Of a stretch of 64,000 nt of DNA, positions 12,245-24,213 are shown piece after piece. The stretch covers positions 22,430,283 to 22,494,282 of the forward strand of contig NC_063156.1 in NCBI RefSeq assembly GCF_020921035.1, in the 5' to 3' direction. Source of the DNA: Rhodamnia argentea. Taxonomy: Eukaryota; Streptophyta; Magnoliopsida; Myrtales; Myrtaceae. The position numbers were made by a program, and so were the translations under genes. The notes under the pieces are model-generated. The model worked only from the letters and a program-made list of their open reading frames with translations, did not search any database and was not told where the DNA came from. Numbering within the stretch: the first letter of the stretch is position 1; every line of letters begins with the position of its first letter.

Positions 12245-13591
12245 CATTCATACGCACATCGAATTTTAGTGACCTTTATCGTTGAATAATATCTGCAATA
12301 CCTTTTCTCTATTAGTATTCCAATTAATTTGCTTTCCTCCTTTTTGTTTACTATTTTAATTTGGTAAGAAATCAAGATAAAAGAGATATTTCCCGATATA
12401 AAAATGAGATGGAATGCGCTTTTACCCATTGAAAGTCACGCGCATTACACAAGTCTAATAGAAAATACAACGCAGGGTTAACAGTTGTGCCCAAATGAAA
12501 GTTCGAGGGTGTAATGTGCAACACTCGGAAGTTTGGGGCCAAACTTCTCGTTCTCGCTCGGGAGCCAAAACCGAACACGCCCTCTACCTACTGTACTGGC
12601 CTCAAAGTTCAGGCGAGCCTCGTAAGGTTTTCTGATCATTCGTGTTGGAGATATTTTAGAAATCTTCTAGAAATCTATAGGATATTTCCTCTGATTTTCT
12701 ATATCTATTTTGATTATGCATATCCTATTTGATTTTTTTTTAATTGAATATTTGATTTCCTTAGATAGTCATCTAACAAATTCCGTAAATAGGCAATGAA
12801 TGTACTTTTTTCTATACATCGAAATATACGAGAATTCCTATTTTCCGTCTTACATTCTTTAATTATTATTTTCTAGCATGGAACGCCGATTGGGCTTGAG
12901 AGAAAGGCTCCTCCTTGTATAAGATATGTCTCCATGCACTCGCACACCCTCTCGTAATTTCTTCCCCTGTTCTTCCTTTGTTTAGTATGAAAGTACGAAA
13001 GATCTTTCATGGAGGATAGAAGAGTCAAACAACAACTGCTCAACGTGCTCATCTGATCTGATCTCAACCCCTCCTTATCTTGGCTCGCAGCTCTTTTCTT
13101 TTCTTTTCTTTTCTTTTTTTCTATAGAGGCTTTCTTGTTCTCGGGTGCGCGAGCCTGGAATTCTTCACCCATACTCCCAACAACAAGAAGATAAACACAG
13201 GTTATACCCATGCTTCCCAGTCCCCACCAAGACAGGCGACTAAATTTCCACTAGGAACAGCAATAGCAAACAGCAAACGTTCATGGGTCAAACTCGATCG
13301 GTTTATTACATCTGCTTAACACAGATTTTTCGAAGGAAGTACACGTCTGCAGCTAATGAAAGCCTCTTTCTAATCTGGTGGCACGCAAAAAAAAAAAGAA
13401 AAAGAAAAAGAAAAAAGAAGCAGAAAACCCTAGAAAACGAGCCCGAGATCGACGAAAGGGAAAGACCAGGGGGAAAAACAGACAACACCTGAAGGGAAGG
13501 TGACACAAAAATGTCCTCTAGAGGACTTAAAGCCATGCCCACCAGCAAATGAACTCCTAATTAATCCGTAAGTAATTGTAAAACTTAGGGT
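12245..13591. other. Intergenic, downstream of a PRE-type gene; possible solo LTR
   Basis: No gene supported. The piece 12643-12854 begins TGTTGGAGAT and ends TCTTACA, as Copia LTRs do, but the adjoining 5-bp words do not match, so a solo LTR is only a suggestion. The last 200 bp should hold the 3' untranslated region of the HLH gene at 13592-14591. Confidence 0.35.
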
Positions 13592-14591
13592 CTACTGCTG
13601 CATGAGCAGGTTTCGGATCACGGCAGCTTGGGCGCTGTCGCTGTTGGCCAGCAGCTCGGAGAGTCGCTCGCTCAGGTCGTCGACCTCTCGGTGCAAGCTT
13701 CTTATGTAGTTGCACGTCTCCTGCAGCACCTTTGCGGCTGATACCTGCACAGTTCCGTGAAACCCCTTTCATCAACTGTCAATTAAGGATCTCTTTAAGG
13801 CTTGCGCTTAGGGCATCTATTGCGCATACTCGTAGTCGAGCGAGCTTTCCTTGATTTTCGAAGCATCGATCGCACGTAACCCGTATATGTTTCCCTTATT
13901 TAGTTGTTTAGAAAGTGTCGCCGGCACTATTAGCAAAAGTCGTTTAATACACCTAATTAAGCCTGATCAGCTTTGTCACGTCTAGAAGGGGTAGGAGAAA
14001 GCAACATGAAGGGAAAGACTTTCCAGACAAACGACTCACTTAAAGATCTTGATTGTTTCCACAGGGAGTTAATTCCATAGGGTCCAAAGTCAGATTGAAC
14101 CCTTATCAGCTTGAATTTGACTGCAATAACTTACGTTTGCCCTAACACATAAAGCAACTTTTTTTCATTTTTCTTTGTGAAGGGAAAAGAGATAAATCAT
14201 TTTGAATAAACTTGGGTACTCTACTATTTGGGAATGCTCGTAGTCTACAACGTTGGAAAACTGAATGATACTCCTTTGGAAAATCCACTGCCACAACTTC
14301 CAAGCAAGCTTTGTGTTCAGACAGAAGGCTGTTATTGTCTCAAAAGTCTTCGCGAAGTCATGAAATGCTTCGACCAAAAAAAAAAAAAAAAAGTCATGAA
14401 ATGCGTGCCTTTTCTAGGCTGGAGAAAACGATATGTATCTCGAGAGATGCGGGAAGTGAGGTTACCGTGTCGGAGCGGCGGTTACGGATTTCGGGGAGGA
14501 GTTGCTGCAGCTTGGAGACGAGGTCAATGATCTGGTCATCGCTGATTCCGGAGCTCCCGGATTGTCTCGATCTTGACCTCCTGCTAGACAT
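13592..14591 (-). CDS. PRE-family atypical helix-loop-helix protein (92 aa)
   Basis: Small HLH protein without a DNA-binding basic region. Known relatives (PRE1-PRE6) promote cell elongation in brassinosteroid, gibberellin and light signalling by binding inhibitory HLH partners such as IBH1 and PAR1. Exon 1 is 14591-14466 (42 codons, start [12 protein letters not shown]), exon 2 is 13744-13592; donor GTAACC and acceptor GTGCAG are in phase 0. Helix 1 is [20 protein letters not shown] (residues 16-35); helix 2 begins at [20 protein letters not shown] and runs into a leucine-rich C end finishing NLLMQQ. Length matches the family (about 90-94). The intron holds a 22-bp retroposon tail. A TATA-like TATTTAA and (CT)n leader lie upstream. 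Confidence 0.94.
14355..14404 (+). repeat. Micro-retroposon in the HLH-gene intron, 14-bp duplication
   Basis: AAGTCATGAAATGC occurs at 14355-14368 and 14391-14404. The 22 bases between are TTCGACC followed by A's: the bare 3' tip of a retroposon and its tail. The tip resembles the TTCGGTCACAAAA end of the SINE at 10862-11072, with differences. Confidence 0.65.
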
Positions 14592-14889
14592 GGTCGGCTT
14601 ATGAAACTGAAGCTCAGACTTGGGAGTTCTCCCCTCTGAACTGCTGTAGTAACTGAAGCGGGACAAGTGATGGGTCGAAGAAGAAGAAAGAGCCCTCTTT
14701 GTCAGAAAGCAAACGAGACGAGCTGATCTCACTCAGGAAGCTGCAGCCGAGAGAAGTGCCAGACTCTGAAGTCTGAACTCAAAAGAGGTGGATGGATCGG
14801 ATCAGACAGTGGGGGGAGATACAGTCGACTGTCAGAAGGGAGACCCGCATGGACGGTACATGCACATTAGCTTGGAGGACTGGATTATA

Positions 14890-14891
14890 GG

Positions 14892-14930
<39 letters not shown>

Positions 14931-15120
14931 AGGCACAAGAGAACACAGGGAAGGGAAGTGGGTTATGTGGAGTGGAAGAAGACAATGGTACTTAAATAGG
15001 GGTCGAGAGATCGAGAGAGAGAGAGAGGGGCCATGGCAATGCCATGCCATACCGTCTTTCGCTCGTGTTTGAATTGCCATTTCTCAAGTGGGCTTCTTCT
15101 TCTCTGTTGACCATGTTTAC

Positions 15121-15150
<30 letters not shown>
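14890..15150 (-). promoter_or_regulatory. Putative core promoter and (CT)n leader of the PRE-type gene
   Basis: On the minus strand CCTATTTAAGTACC (around 14990-15003) gives a TATA-like box about 400 bp before the start codon. Two (GA/CT)n runs flank it: 14897-14927 downstream, so probably in the transcribed leader, and 15125-15149 upstream. CT-rich runs near start sites are common in plant core promoters. The start site itself is not visible. Confidence 0.5.
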
Positions 15151-15152
<2 letters not shown>

Positions 15153-15319
15153 TTTTGAGCGGGCTCTTGTGCCAGCAATGCGGGGTCTGTCTGTCAGACT
15201 CTACACGCAATACCATGTTATTTTTTTAATCTGGTTTTTCTAGGACTACTGGTGAATCGCCTGTGTTTTTCCTACTTAAGTCGAGTTCATTATCATTATC
15301 AAAAGCCTAGGAAATCTTA

Positions 15320-15964
15320 GGTTCAATATCCAAAAAAACTCTAATTTTAGTATTTGTGATAATTATATCCAAAAATCTTTTTTTGTCTCGTAAAAATTCT
15401 CAACTTTTACTTTTGTCCCAATTCTACTAGTCTAATACCCAAAAAAACGTCGACTTTAGCATTTGTCCCAATTATATCCATTTTTTTTTATTTCATAAAA
15501 AATCACCAATCTTTACTTTGATCCCAATTCTACCACTGTCAACCTTCTATTCATAATCACTTTTAGTTAATCCCGGCAATATTTAGGGGAAGCAAGCAAC
15601 ATAAGAGAAGTTCGGGATTTTTTTCATGTTATCTTTGCTGAGGTGCAATTCATTAATGACGTGAAAATGACACGTAAGATTAAATAATGGTGATTATAAA
15701 CGGAAGGCTAACGGTGGTAGAATTTGGACAAAAATAAAACTTGAAGGTTTTTTATGAGATAATTTTTTTTTGGATATAATATGGGACATATGCTAAAGTT
15801 GAGGGTTTTTTGATATTAGGCAGGTATAATTGGGACAAAGGTAAAATTTTGAGATAGAATTGGGACAAAAGTAAAAGTTAGAGGCTTTTTATGAGTAAAA
15901 AACAAAGTTTTGGATATAATTGTCACAAATGCTAAAGTTAGAGGTTTTTTTGGGTATTGAGCCA
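15320..15964. mobile_element. Small TIR element of a second family, 9-bp duplication
   Basis: Flanked by perfect GAAATCTTA (15311-15319 and 15965-15973). The ends are inverted repeats of about 55 bp: the left starts GGTTCAATATCC, the right read in reverse starts GGCTCAATACCC. The body repeats 'caattatatccaaaaa' and 'ttttacttttgtcccaattc' in both orientations, giving a fold-back structure. It differs in sequence from the 'cagtcctaaac' family but has the same duplication length, so it is likely another MULE-type MITE. Confidence 0.75.
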
Positions 15965-16638
15965 GAAATCTTATGACCTCCGAAGCTAGCCGAGTTAGGC
16001 ATAAATGATCTAGCACTCTGCAATTTGACAAGTATCCATATGCTCAAGTTTGAGATCGTTAGCAGATCGATGCTAGACATGATAGCGGGACGACAATGAA
16101 AGGGTTTATCCTTATCCGTGAAACTCAATCCTCGATTAATCCCGAATGTTGTCAAAAGTCATCTCGAACGTTACAAGATCCGTATTACTCTTGATACTTA
16201 AGTACGTTCAAAGCCGGAACCTCGCTTGAGACCCTAGTTTTATTCTTTTGATGTTGTCATAAATCGATACATTAATAAAGAATAAATAGCCTTATCAAAT
16301 TATGCTAACTATATTTTAGTAATTTGACTAATCGAATTCAGGTATCTGGGTATCGACTAACCATATATCAAATTCTCTAAACAGGATTCCCAACTCATCC
16401 TTTTAGCCCAAAACAAAGGATTTGTATGTTAGGAATCATATTTAAGCCACATATGAACTCCTTGATTATGTGTAAGGATTATACGGCTAACGTGATGAAG
16501 AAACCAATCTGATGAAGTTGTCTTGTATAATGAAAATTTTGAGAAACCTTTGATTACGTAAGACTTATACCATGGTCAACTCTAATTAGTCGATTAATGG
16601 AAATTGGGTTTATGATCATTTGTTAAGGTTTATAACGA

Positions 16639-17391
16639 GGAAAATTACAAAAAAAGTCCTAAATCTATTTTTTTTTTTGTACAAATTCAGTCATAAACCT
16701 TTATATTAAACCAATTTATTTCTAAACTTTTTGCATTCGTGCCAATTTAGTTCATTCGGCCAGCTTTGACAAAAAATTGCGGACATACGCATTGGTCGTC
16801 CTACATAGCACAAGCAGTTCTGACGTAGATAAATTTTATAATTCATTCTTTTTTTCAAAATTTTAACTATTTTTTCTTTTCTTTTTTTATTTTTGGCTGG
16901 CGAAGGTCGGTGACGGCCCTTTGCGGCGTGACCATTGGCGAGGGTCGCGACCATCACTAGATCTAGCGAGGGTCGCCCTCTCCTAGGAGAGGGTCACCCT
17001 CGTGGCCTAGGTGAGGGTGCCCTCATAGGATTTGAAGAAGGCTCGTCCCTCACGGCCGGGAAGGGCCGCCCTCGCCGGATCTACCGAGCGCTTAGTGGCC
17101 CACGCCGGTGGTTGAAGATGGCTTGGGCGAGGGTCACCAGCAACCTATGTCGGCAAAAACGAAAAAAAAACAAGAAAATAAAAATAATAATATTAAAAGT
17201 TATCAAATCGCGAGCGCCGGTCACGTCATGTAGGATAATTGATGTATACCTTAGCGATTTCCGGCCAAAATTAGCCGGATGAACTAAATTGGCACAAATA
17301 CAAAATGTTATAACTGAATTGGTCCAATTGAAAGGCTTTATGACTAAATTGGTATCAACAGAATATGTGTAGGACTTGTTCGGTGCTTTCC
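16639..17391. mobile_element. MULE-like inverted-repeat element with GC-rich cargo, copy 5
   Basis: Left end GGAAAATTAC then 'aaaaaaagtcctaaat'; right end in inverse 'gtcctacac ... ggtgctttcc'. Both ends contain 'aattcagtcataaac' units. The core at 16900-17140 is GC-rich with repeated 'gagggtcgccctc' words. Flanking duplications are too diverged to define, so limits are accurate only to some ten bases. Confidence 0.6.
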
Positions 17392-18271
17392 GCTTAACAA
17401 CGTTAGACAATGATATGTTTAATTTATATCTTAACACTTCTCTCACGCTAAAATCAACAGCATGGTGAAGACTGTCGGGACGAAAAAGCGTTGGACATGC
17501 GATTACTGAATAGGTACAAACACAATGCTGGAGTTGATTGGAGAACTTTTTGTTGGAGTGCATACTTTGGCGTATCAAGCATGTGTGTCCAACCAAATAC
17601 ACCTGGCTAGGCTAGAAAAAATCAGGCAAATAGTGCATCCACGTGAAACTCACATTATCCTTTTGACTTGGACTGGTGCACATCCAGTAAAAATCCAACA
17701 CGAACGCTAGTGTAGGAGCCTAAACCTGGTTTCGACTGGACGGAACGGCTCCTCTTTTTCCTTACATGGTGGAGTTTCGACATGCACCATGATCGCCACA
17801 ATTTGTGCCGCAGATCCCACCCGGCTCTACGAACGCACAAGCGCCGAATTCACGTCCGGCGAAATCGAAGCGTGTTCCTCACTAAACGCGACACGCCACC
17901 CTGGGAGAGAACTGGCGTGCTTTCGAGATTGGGGAGCTCTTGAAATTAACGTGGATCATGTGGTTAGGAAAATTATTGTTCTTAGCCCATCGTGGATCGA
18001 TGTTTTGTTTGGTAGTCGGTTTCCTTTAATATTTCGAACGGTGAGAAACGAGGAACGGGGTGTATAGCATGTCTCGACGCTCGACGCAATCGCATTCGAA
18101 ATGGAAGGGCTCGAAATGTGCTGAAACTGGTTTGTCCCTAGCCAACTATGGCAAACCCAGATCGGAATAAACTTCCTAAATCGCGAAAGTTGACTAGTCA
18201 AAGTTGACACACAGCATGCACATCATCGCACAATGCGCCTGCCATCGCGACATGTGGGCTCAGCTTCTTTG
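17392..18271. other. Intergenic, no feature recognised
   Basis: Open frames of 60-90 codons on both strands show no family signature. No repeat ends or RNA genes were found. Confidence 0.4.
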
Positions 18272-19247
18272 GGGAAAATTATCGAAAAAGTCCTAAACCT
18301 ATTGCAATTGTGCCAATTCAATCTCAAACCTTTTTTTTTGCCTAGTCAGTCCTTAACATTTTGTAATTGTGCCAATTAAGTCCTTCCCGCGAGTTTTGAC
18401 AGGCCAGTGCTGATGTGAACGTCGACTGGCCGACAAACTAATATTTAATTATTTTTTGATTTTTTTGATTTTTTTCTTTTCTTACCCTTTTCTTATTTTA
18501 TTATTTTTTCTTCCCTTCCCCTCCCTTGTTCTTCGACTTCAACTTCCCTGCTCTTCTGCTTCTACACTAGTTCACTGTTCTTCTGCTTCAACACCAGTTC
18601 ACCAAAGAAGAAGAACCGAACCAGCAGGCCACCCACCATGCCACCGTCTACAACCACAACTTATCGTCTCCACCTTCATCCCGCCCTCGTACCTCCTCGC
18701 CGCAGCCCTTGCCAAGCCCTCGCCGTGATTCTACGTGTTGAGGGCTACAACGCCGCTCCACAGCACGCACGGCTATGTGTTCGCGGGACCTCGGCGAGGC
18801 TCTCGTAAGCCTCGCCATGGCTGGGCGAGGCTCGATCTCGCCCTCTCGGCCGTGGCGAGGCTCAACCTCGCCAGATGTGGGCTGGCGAGGTCAGCCTTTG
18901 ATCGGCCATGGCGAGGCCGACAAGAGCCTCGCTGGTTGGAGGTAAAATGGGCAAGGGGAAGGGGAAGGAGGAGTTGAACGGGGAAGTGGAAGACGAAGGG
19001 GAGGGGAGGAAAACAAAAAAAAAAAAAAAGGGAAAAAGGGAAAAAAATTATAAAAATTCACAAAAATTATTAACATATTGGGTCGCGGGTCCGTCGGCGT
19101 CCACGTTAGCGCCGGCTGGCCAAAATTCGTCGGGATAGACTGAATTAGCACAATCGCAAAATGTTTAGGACTGAATTGGAAAAAAAAAGATTTAGGACTG
19201 AATTGACATAATTACAATAGGTTTAAGACTTTTTTGATAATTTTCCT
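18272..19247. mobile_element. MULE-like inverted-repeat element with GC-rich cargo, copy 6
   Basis: Starts GGGAAAATTATCGAAAAAG and ends in the inverse of the same motif (CTTTTTTGATAATTTTCC). Flanks GCTTCTTTG / GCTCCTTCG (18263-18271, 19248-19256) agree at 7 of 9 positions. This is one of the best preserved sets of ends of the family. The interior 18750-18960 is GC-rich with 'ctcgccatggctgggcgagg' words shared with copy 2. Confidence 0.75.
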
Positions 19248-21202
19248 GCTCCTTCGCAACGATTCACGGTGGGCAAACGGGTTACGTGTCGTCTACCATG
19301 TTATAAAGACATCAGACAACATCAGCACCTCGTAGTTCAGCAACCAAAATGAAAAATTTTTGGTCACGAGCTTTGGATTCCTTTTTAGTGGCTACATATA
19401 TTTATATATGTAGCATTAAGAAGAGATGTAGAGTACAATTCTGCAGAGAAAAAGAAATCAGTGGGGGGTTGCTCTCGAAATCATTAAGCGACTCGTCGCA
19501 GTCATCGCATCATCATTGCCAGTCAAGAGTCGCCCTAGATCTCTTCGTCAACACGTGGCCACCCTTTAAACACAGTTATGATCCGGCGGATCCGTACTAA
19601 TAGCACATCCAATAAATCACAGGCGTTGAGATTTAATGCACAAACCCCAGCTGGCTCGGTGCAGGGGTAAGCAGAGGACGATCATCTCCTTCATCGGCTT
19701 GAATGGTTTCAGATTTTTGCTGAGCGCAAAATCAATCGCTGGCCCAAGTTGGCACGCACTACATGATGCGCACGGAATCACGTTGCATGTTGGGGTGTTG
19801 GGGGAGGAGGGAAGATTTTAGCTTTCTTTTTTTTTTTATCTGCTGAACCCCACGAGATCTGCTTCGTTCGAGCCGATTAGATTAGTGAGGATTACCTGAA
19901 GATGTTTAGTCATAAACACGTGCTCCGTCCTCGGCCAATGATTCCCAGGGCGCAAGATTCAAATCGAGATTAAATCTCTCTCTAATCAGTGCCAACCTGA
20001 AGGAATCTCCAGAAAAATGATAATAATAACAATGCCAAAGCTCATTAGTTTCGTCTCATGTCTGTGTTGAGTGCAAGAACTCTCTCTAATCAATACCACC
20101 CACTTGCAGATTTGTGGTCCCTCGCGGTTGTAGTCTTCTTCTTCTTCTTCTTCTTCTTCTTCCACCAACTATATATTAATAGAGGCTGCACCAGCCGCGA
20201 GCTCATGCATGTTAAGAACCCTAATTACATCTGCTTCATATGTTAAGCGCACAACTTAAGTCAAACAAGCGCCCGTCGCATCGGTGATGACCTTAAACAT
20301 GATTGAAGAAGTTTGTTAATAACATAATTGAATACATGAATCACGGTCGATTGGACTATGCATGACTGAGATTTCGCATGCGTACAAAAACCCTAATCCT
20401 ATCTAAGATGGTCAAATCACATGTCGTATAGTGACAATGAAGAGTTGTGATTTTCTCAAAGTTGTGACAGTTTTTCAGACAATGGAGAGTTGTGGCTGAA
20501 TAAATTGTTTTCGAACAGGAAGCGTTATGTTCCTTTCTTATTTGTAAATTAAACGATTCTGTTCATTATCAAAAATCAACTTCCACTTTCGTTTTTTTTT
20601 CTCAAAGTAGCATTCTTCTCCAATTGTTTCTCTTTAGAAATCTTGAAGAAATATCAAAATTGCTATATGCTATTTTCACTCGAGACTTTGTTATATCCTG
20701 AAGGATATTTGCCGGAAACCATTAGCAACATTGTGGGCGCAAATTAATCTTTAAAGAAGGCGTTATCGGGCCTCAAAGTCTGATTCCATTTCATAACATT
20801 GCCGACGATATTTTCCAACACCGAGTTCTGGGTCTTGCGTCGTGGTTCACAGGCAGATCAGATTACAGTTTGAAGCCTCATTACAATATGATAGAAGTGA
20901 AAATAATCATGGAACTTTGTTGAGGAGGAAATTTGATTACGGGGTTTTGCTCAGCGTGCATCTCGGGCACACATGACAGTAATGACACTGATCCAATGGA
21001 CAGCGAGGTCCGTGCTCGATGTCGCGAGACACGCCCGTTTCTTTAATCTGTCAAATTCAGTGGGCTTGGCTTAATTTATTCGGTAAACAAGGGAAGACAA
21101 CAAATGAAATAAGTAAAGAAGACGAAGAACAGTACTTCATGTTCTTGGAGACTCCGAGAAAAATTATAGATAGCGATAAGGAAGCGATCTTCTCAGCATA
21201 TG

Positions 21203-21239
<37 letters not shown>

Positions 21240-21486
21240 CTACTTCCTCTTACTCTTACAAAAATAGATGATGTGCAGACAATTATTGCAAGATTTTTCC
21301 CTCTATTTCAAATAAAGAACATCGGGCTACATCTCCAAGTCGGCGAAAAGTCGCCCCTTGGAATTTGGAAATGAAACTTATGTGAGGCCTTCGAGAATTT
21401 TCTGTCACCGGGTGAGATATCCATGACAAAGCTTGATGGAAGTGAGAAAGAACAGCACCGACCAAGATGGACGATGCTTCTTGCGA
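19248..21486. other. Intergenic stretch with simple repeats only
   Basis: No gene supported. A (CTT)n run is at 20136-20162 and a (CT)n run at 21205-21233. Short open frames across them are simple-sequence artefacts. Nothing else was recognised. Confidence 0.4.
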
Positions 21487-21860
21487 GGGAAACTAATTAA
21501 TTTAAAAAGTTTCCGATACTAACTATACCGACTTTGTCCCAAAATTCTGATGATTGATTAATTTAGTCATAAATCTTTCAACGATTTGTCACGTAGAGGT
21601 CTAGTCAGCGTCGGTCGTCCTACGTGACGGGGGCCAAAAGGAAAAAAATAAAAAATAAAAGGACATAACAAAAAAAAAAATACAAAAACTTGTCCACATC
21701 GGCGATTTTCTGACAAAATTGGCCGGAATGACTAAATTGACAAATCATTAAAGGCTTAGGATTAAATTAACACAATGAAAAAGTTTAGGGCTAAATTGAT
21801 AAGTTGCGAAACTCAAGATTGAATTGGTCGTCGTACAATGGGTTTAGGATATTTTTTCCC
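21487..21860. mobile_element. MULE-like inverted-repeat element, degenerate short copy 7
   Basis: Begins GGGAAACTAATTAA and ends 'ggtttaggatattttttccc'; serial 'aggactgaattg'-like units occur in the right half and their inverse at the left. Flanks TTCTTGCGA / CTCTTGTGA agree at 7 of 9. No GC-rich cargo. Confidence 0.55.
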
Positions 21861-23469
21861 CTCTTGTGATATAATTTTCTTAATGAAATGCAGACTGTAG
21901 AGAGAAGTAAGTCTTGTCCATACTTTGTATAATGTCCATAAGTAGAGCGCCAAATTGATTAAAAAACACACATACAGTTAAAAACATAATGTCACCCTTT
22001 AAAAGCTATAGCTACATCTCCAAAGTCATTAGTCTTCTTCATATGTCTCGTGTGGGACTCACTTCCTTCACCAAATTTTGATGACGATATCCATTATATA
22101 CTAAGGTTAATTTACTAGTAATATACCGGTTGATATAATTGATTGCAAACAAGTGCAACAGATTCAAGATCTAATAAAACTTTGCCTTATCGCTTAATAG
22201 ATTGATTTGGTAATTGGATATTGCGAAATGAGGTATACAGGACATATTACAAGCTTCAAAAATTGGGGAACCGGTTTCGGAGGGCAGGATGTAGGCTTCA
22301 TGTGGAACATAGAAGGAACTTGAAACTTTGAACAAGTATTTGTGTTTTTCTTATTTTATGTCTTTGCGCGATCCTACAATATTCTTTGGTGTCCGATGAT
22401 GAGTATATGATTTGGAGCCACTAGTCCGAGCTTCTATTTTCGTCAATATCCATAACTGAAATTTTTACTTTGCTAATGTTGTCATACTCTTTGCATATCT
22501 AAATATAGGTGTGGTAAGTGGATTGCAATAGCAAATGTTGGCATTTTAGGTGACTATTCACATCAATTGTTTAATTAAGAATTCAAGTGATAGGTTCAGG
22601 TTATGCATGATGGGGTCCATATTTCAAAAATTGGAAAACGGGTTAGATTTTAAGTGGAACTTGGATCAATCCTGGAACTTCGCATCAGAAAACTTCTTAT
22701 TTTTAATTCACTGACTCTCTTATGTCATGTCGTGCGTAACCAGTAGATAATTGAATCATTTTCTTATTATGTTCTGGTTAAAATAGCGTTCCAAAAGTGA
22801 CTTGTCCACGAGATAATACCGTTCAACACGAATATGTCATCCCCTTTGATTTCTGTAGAAGCTTTGTGTTTTGTCGGTTCCTCCTTCCCATGTCTCGTCT
22901 CATTGGGGATCGTGAACACAAGCTCTTAGTCAAGTCACTAGCTAGCTAGGATATGATTTCGACACCTGAATTCAGATGCCGTTCATGAAACTAGCTAGGG
23001 TTTTGATTTCCCATGCTACTCGAGCTAATAATGAAGTAATACCCATGCGTTAATTGTCGCTAATCACCTGTTAGGACTCCAGTAATTATCTTTGATAGTT
23101 CGGGTGCTCAGTACGAGGAATAATAGGCTAGTTAGTGTATATTCCTACTTACACGTACTGACCCACGGAAAATTCGATCTTCAGCCAAAGATAAAGTGAT
23201 CCGAGTATAGTAGTTTCAAATGAAAATTTTAAAATAGTAACACGCACAGAGTTTCATTTAAGGAAGGTGTTGTCCATTAAATTTGCATCTTGCGAAAATA
23301 ACGCACTCATACGGATGAATGAGATGTGTGTTATATATCGGGACTTTGTTAATCGGTATCATGTGATTGTGAAGCTTGACCCTTCCAACAACTATGTGGG
23401 CACTTCGAATTTATGCGGCTATCCTTATTAAAGTCTATCACTTGTCGGTAATATTCAAAAGTTGATCAT
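21861..23469. other. Intergenic; includes second copy of a dispersed repeat
   Basis: 22230-22525 is the diverged second copy of the repeat at 7960-8290. A possible third, partial piece starts near 22600 ('atttcaaaaattggaaaacg'). No gene is supported. Confidence 0.45.
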
Positions 23470-24213
23470 TTTTTGTGCTAACACAAAAATTACACAATTC
23501 TCTCTTTCGCATTATATTTATCTTGGTATCAGAGCTAAACAATCTTAAAGTGTGCCGAGTGCTATGTGCGCCCGATGCACACCTGAGTCCTTCCCCTTGC
23601 ACACTCCGAGCACACATCTTATCTCCTTTCTCAAAGTCGATCTTAACATGTCCATCTCATCCGCTAGCCATGTCGGTCTGTTCTATTGTCACATGGTCTA
23701 CATAGTAGCCATGACAGGCTCTTTGCCGCATGACAGCCTCCTCATCAAGTCAGCAACCTCCCGCCCCGATGAAAGCCTTCGGCTTGACAGTAGTTTGCTG
23801 CCTCAACAAATGCCTCCCGCCTCGATGATAGCTTCCCGAGCAGCAACAACCTCCTACCGTTTAGCTTGCGCAGCACCACAACAACACACAATAGACACAG
23901 TTCTCTCTTCATCACACCAAACTACTTGGCGCAACCCATCCGTATGTGTTTTTTTTCAATCCTTTATCCAAACTCAAGTTGACTTTTACGTCACTTTGGA
24001 GGGGGGATGTTAGAGATATTGATGATGTTTCCCTTAATTTCTCATATCTTCTGATGTCGCTTACACATAGGAAATTCTCCATTTGTTCATTTGATTGTGC
24101 ATATACTTGATCGATATACCACATAAATAGTAATGTAGCAAAGCATATAACTATGTTCATGTACTCTTCATCAGAACACAAAATTTACATGATTCTCTAT
24201 GCGGCATTATCCA
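23470..24213 (+). mobile_element. TRIM-like LTR retroelement remnant
   Basis: TGGTATCAGAGC at 23524-23535 is the initiator-tRNA-Met primer-binding site of plant LTR elements. About 460 bp further, the polypurine tract GGAGGGGGGA (23998-24007) directly precedes TGTTAG, a typical LTR start. The putative 3' LTR (24008-24213) ends with 'acacaaaatttacatgattc', which resembles the sequence just before the primer site (23481-23500). The interior is too short for gag-pol, as in TRIM elements; its long open frame has no known domain. The 5' LTR is poorly preserved and its start was not found. Confidence 0.6.

Noticed and set aside
12643-12854. Possible solo Copia LTR (TGTTGG...TTACA)
   Set aside because: No matching 5-bp target duplication and no second copy or primer-binding site nearby; kept only as a remark.
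23552-24013. 153-codon open frame inside the TRIM-like element
   Set aside because: No gag, protease or reverse transcriptase motif; the frame ends within the polypurine tract/LTR junction and is not supported as a gene.
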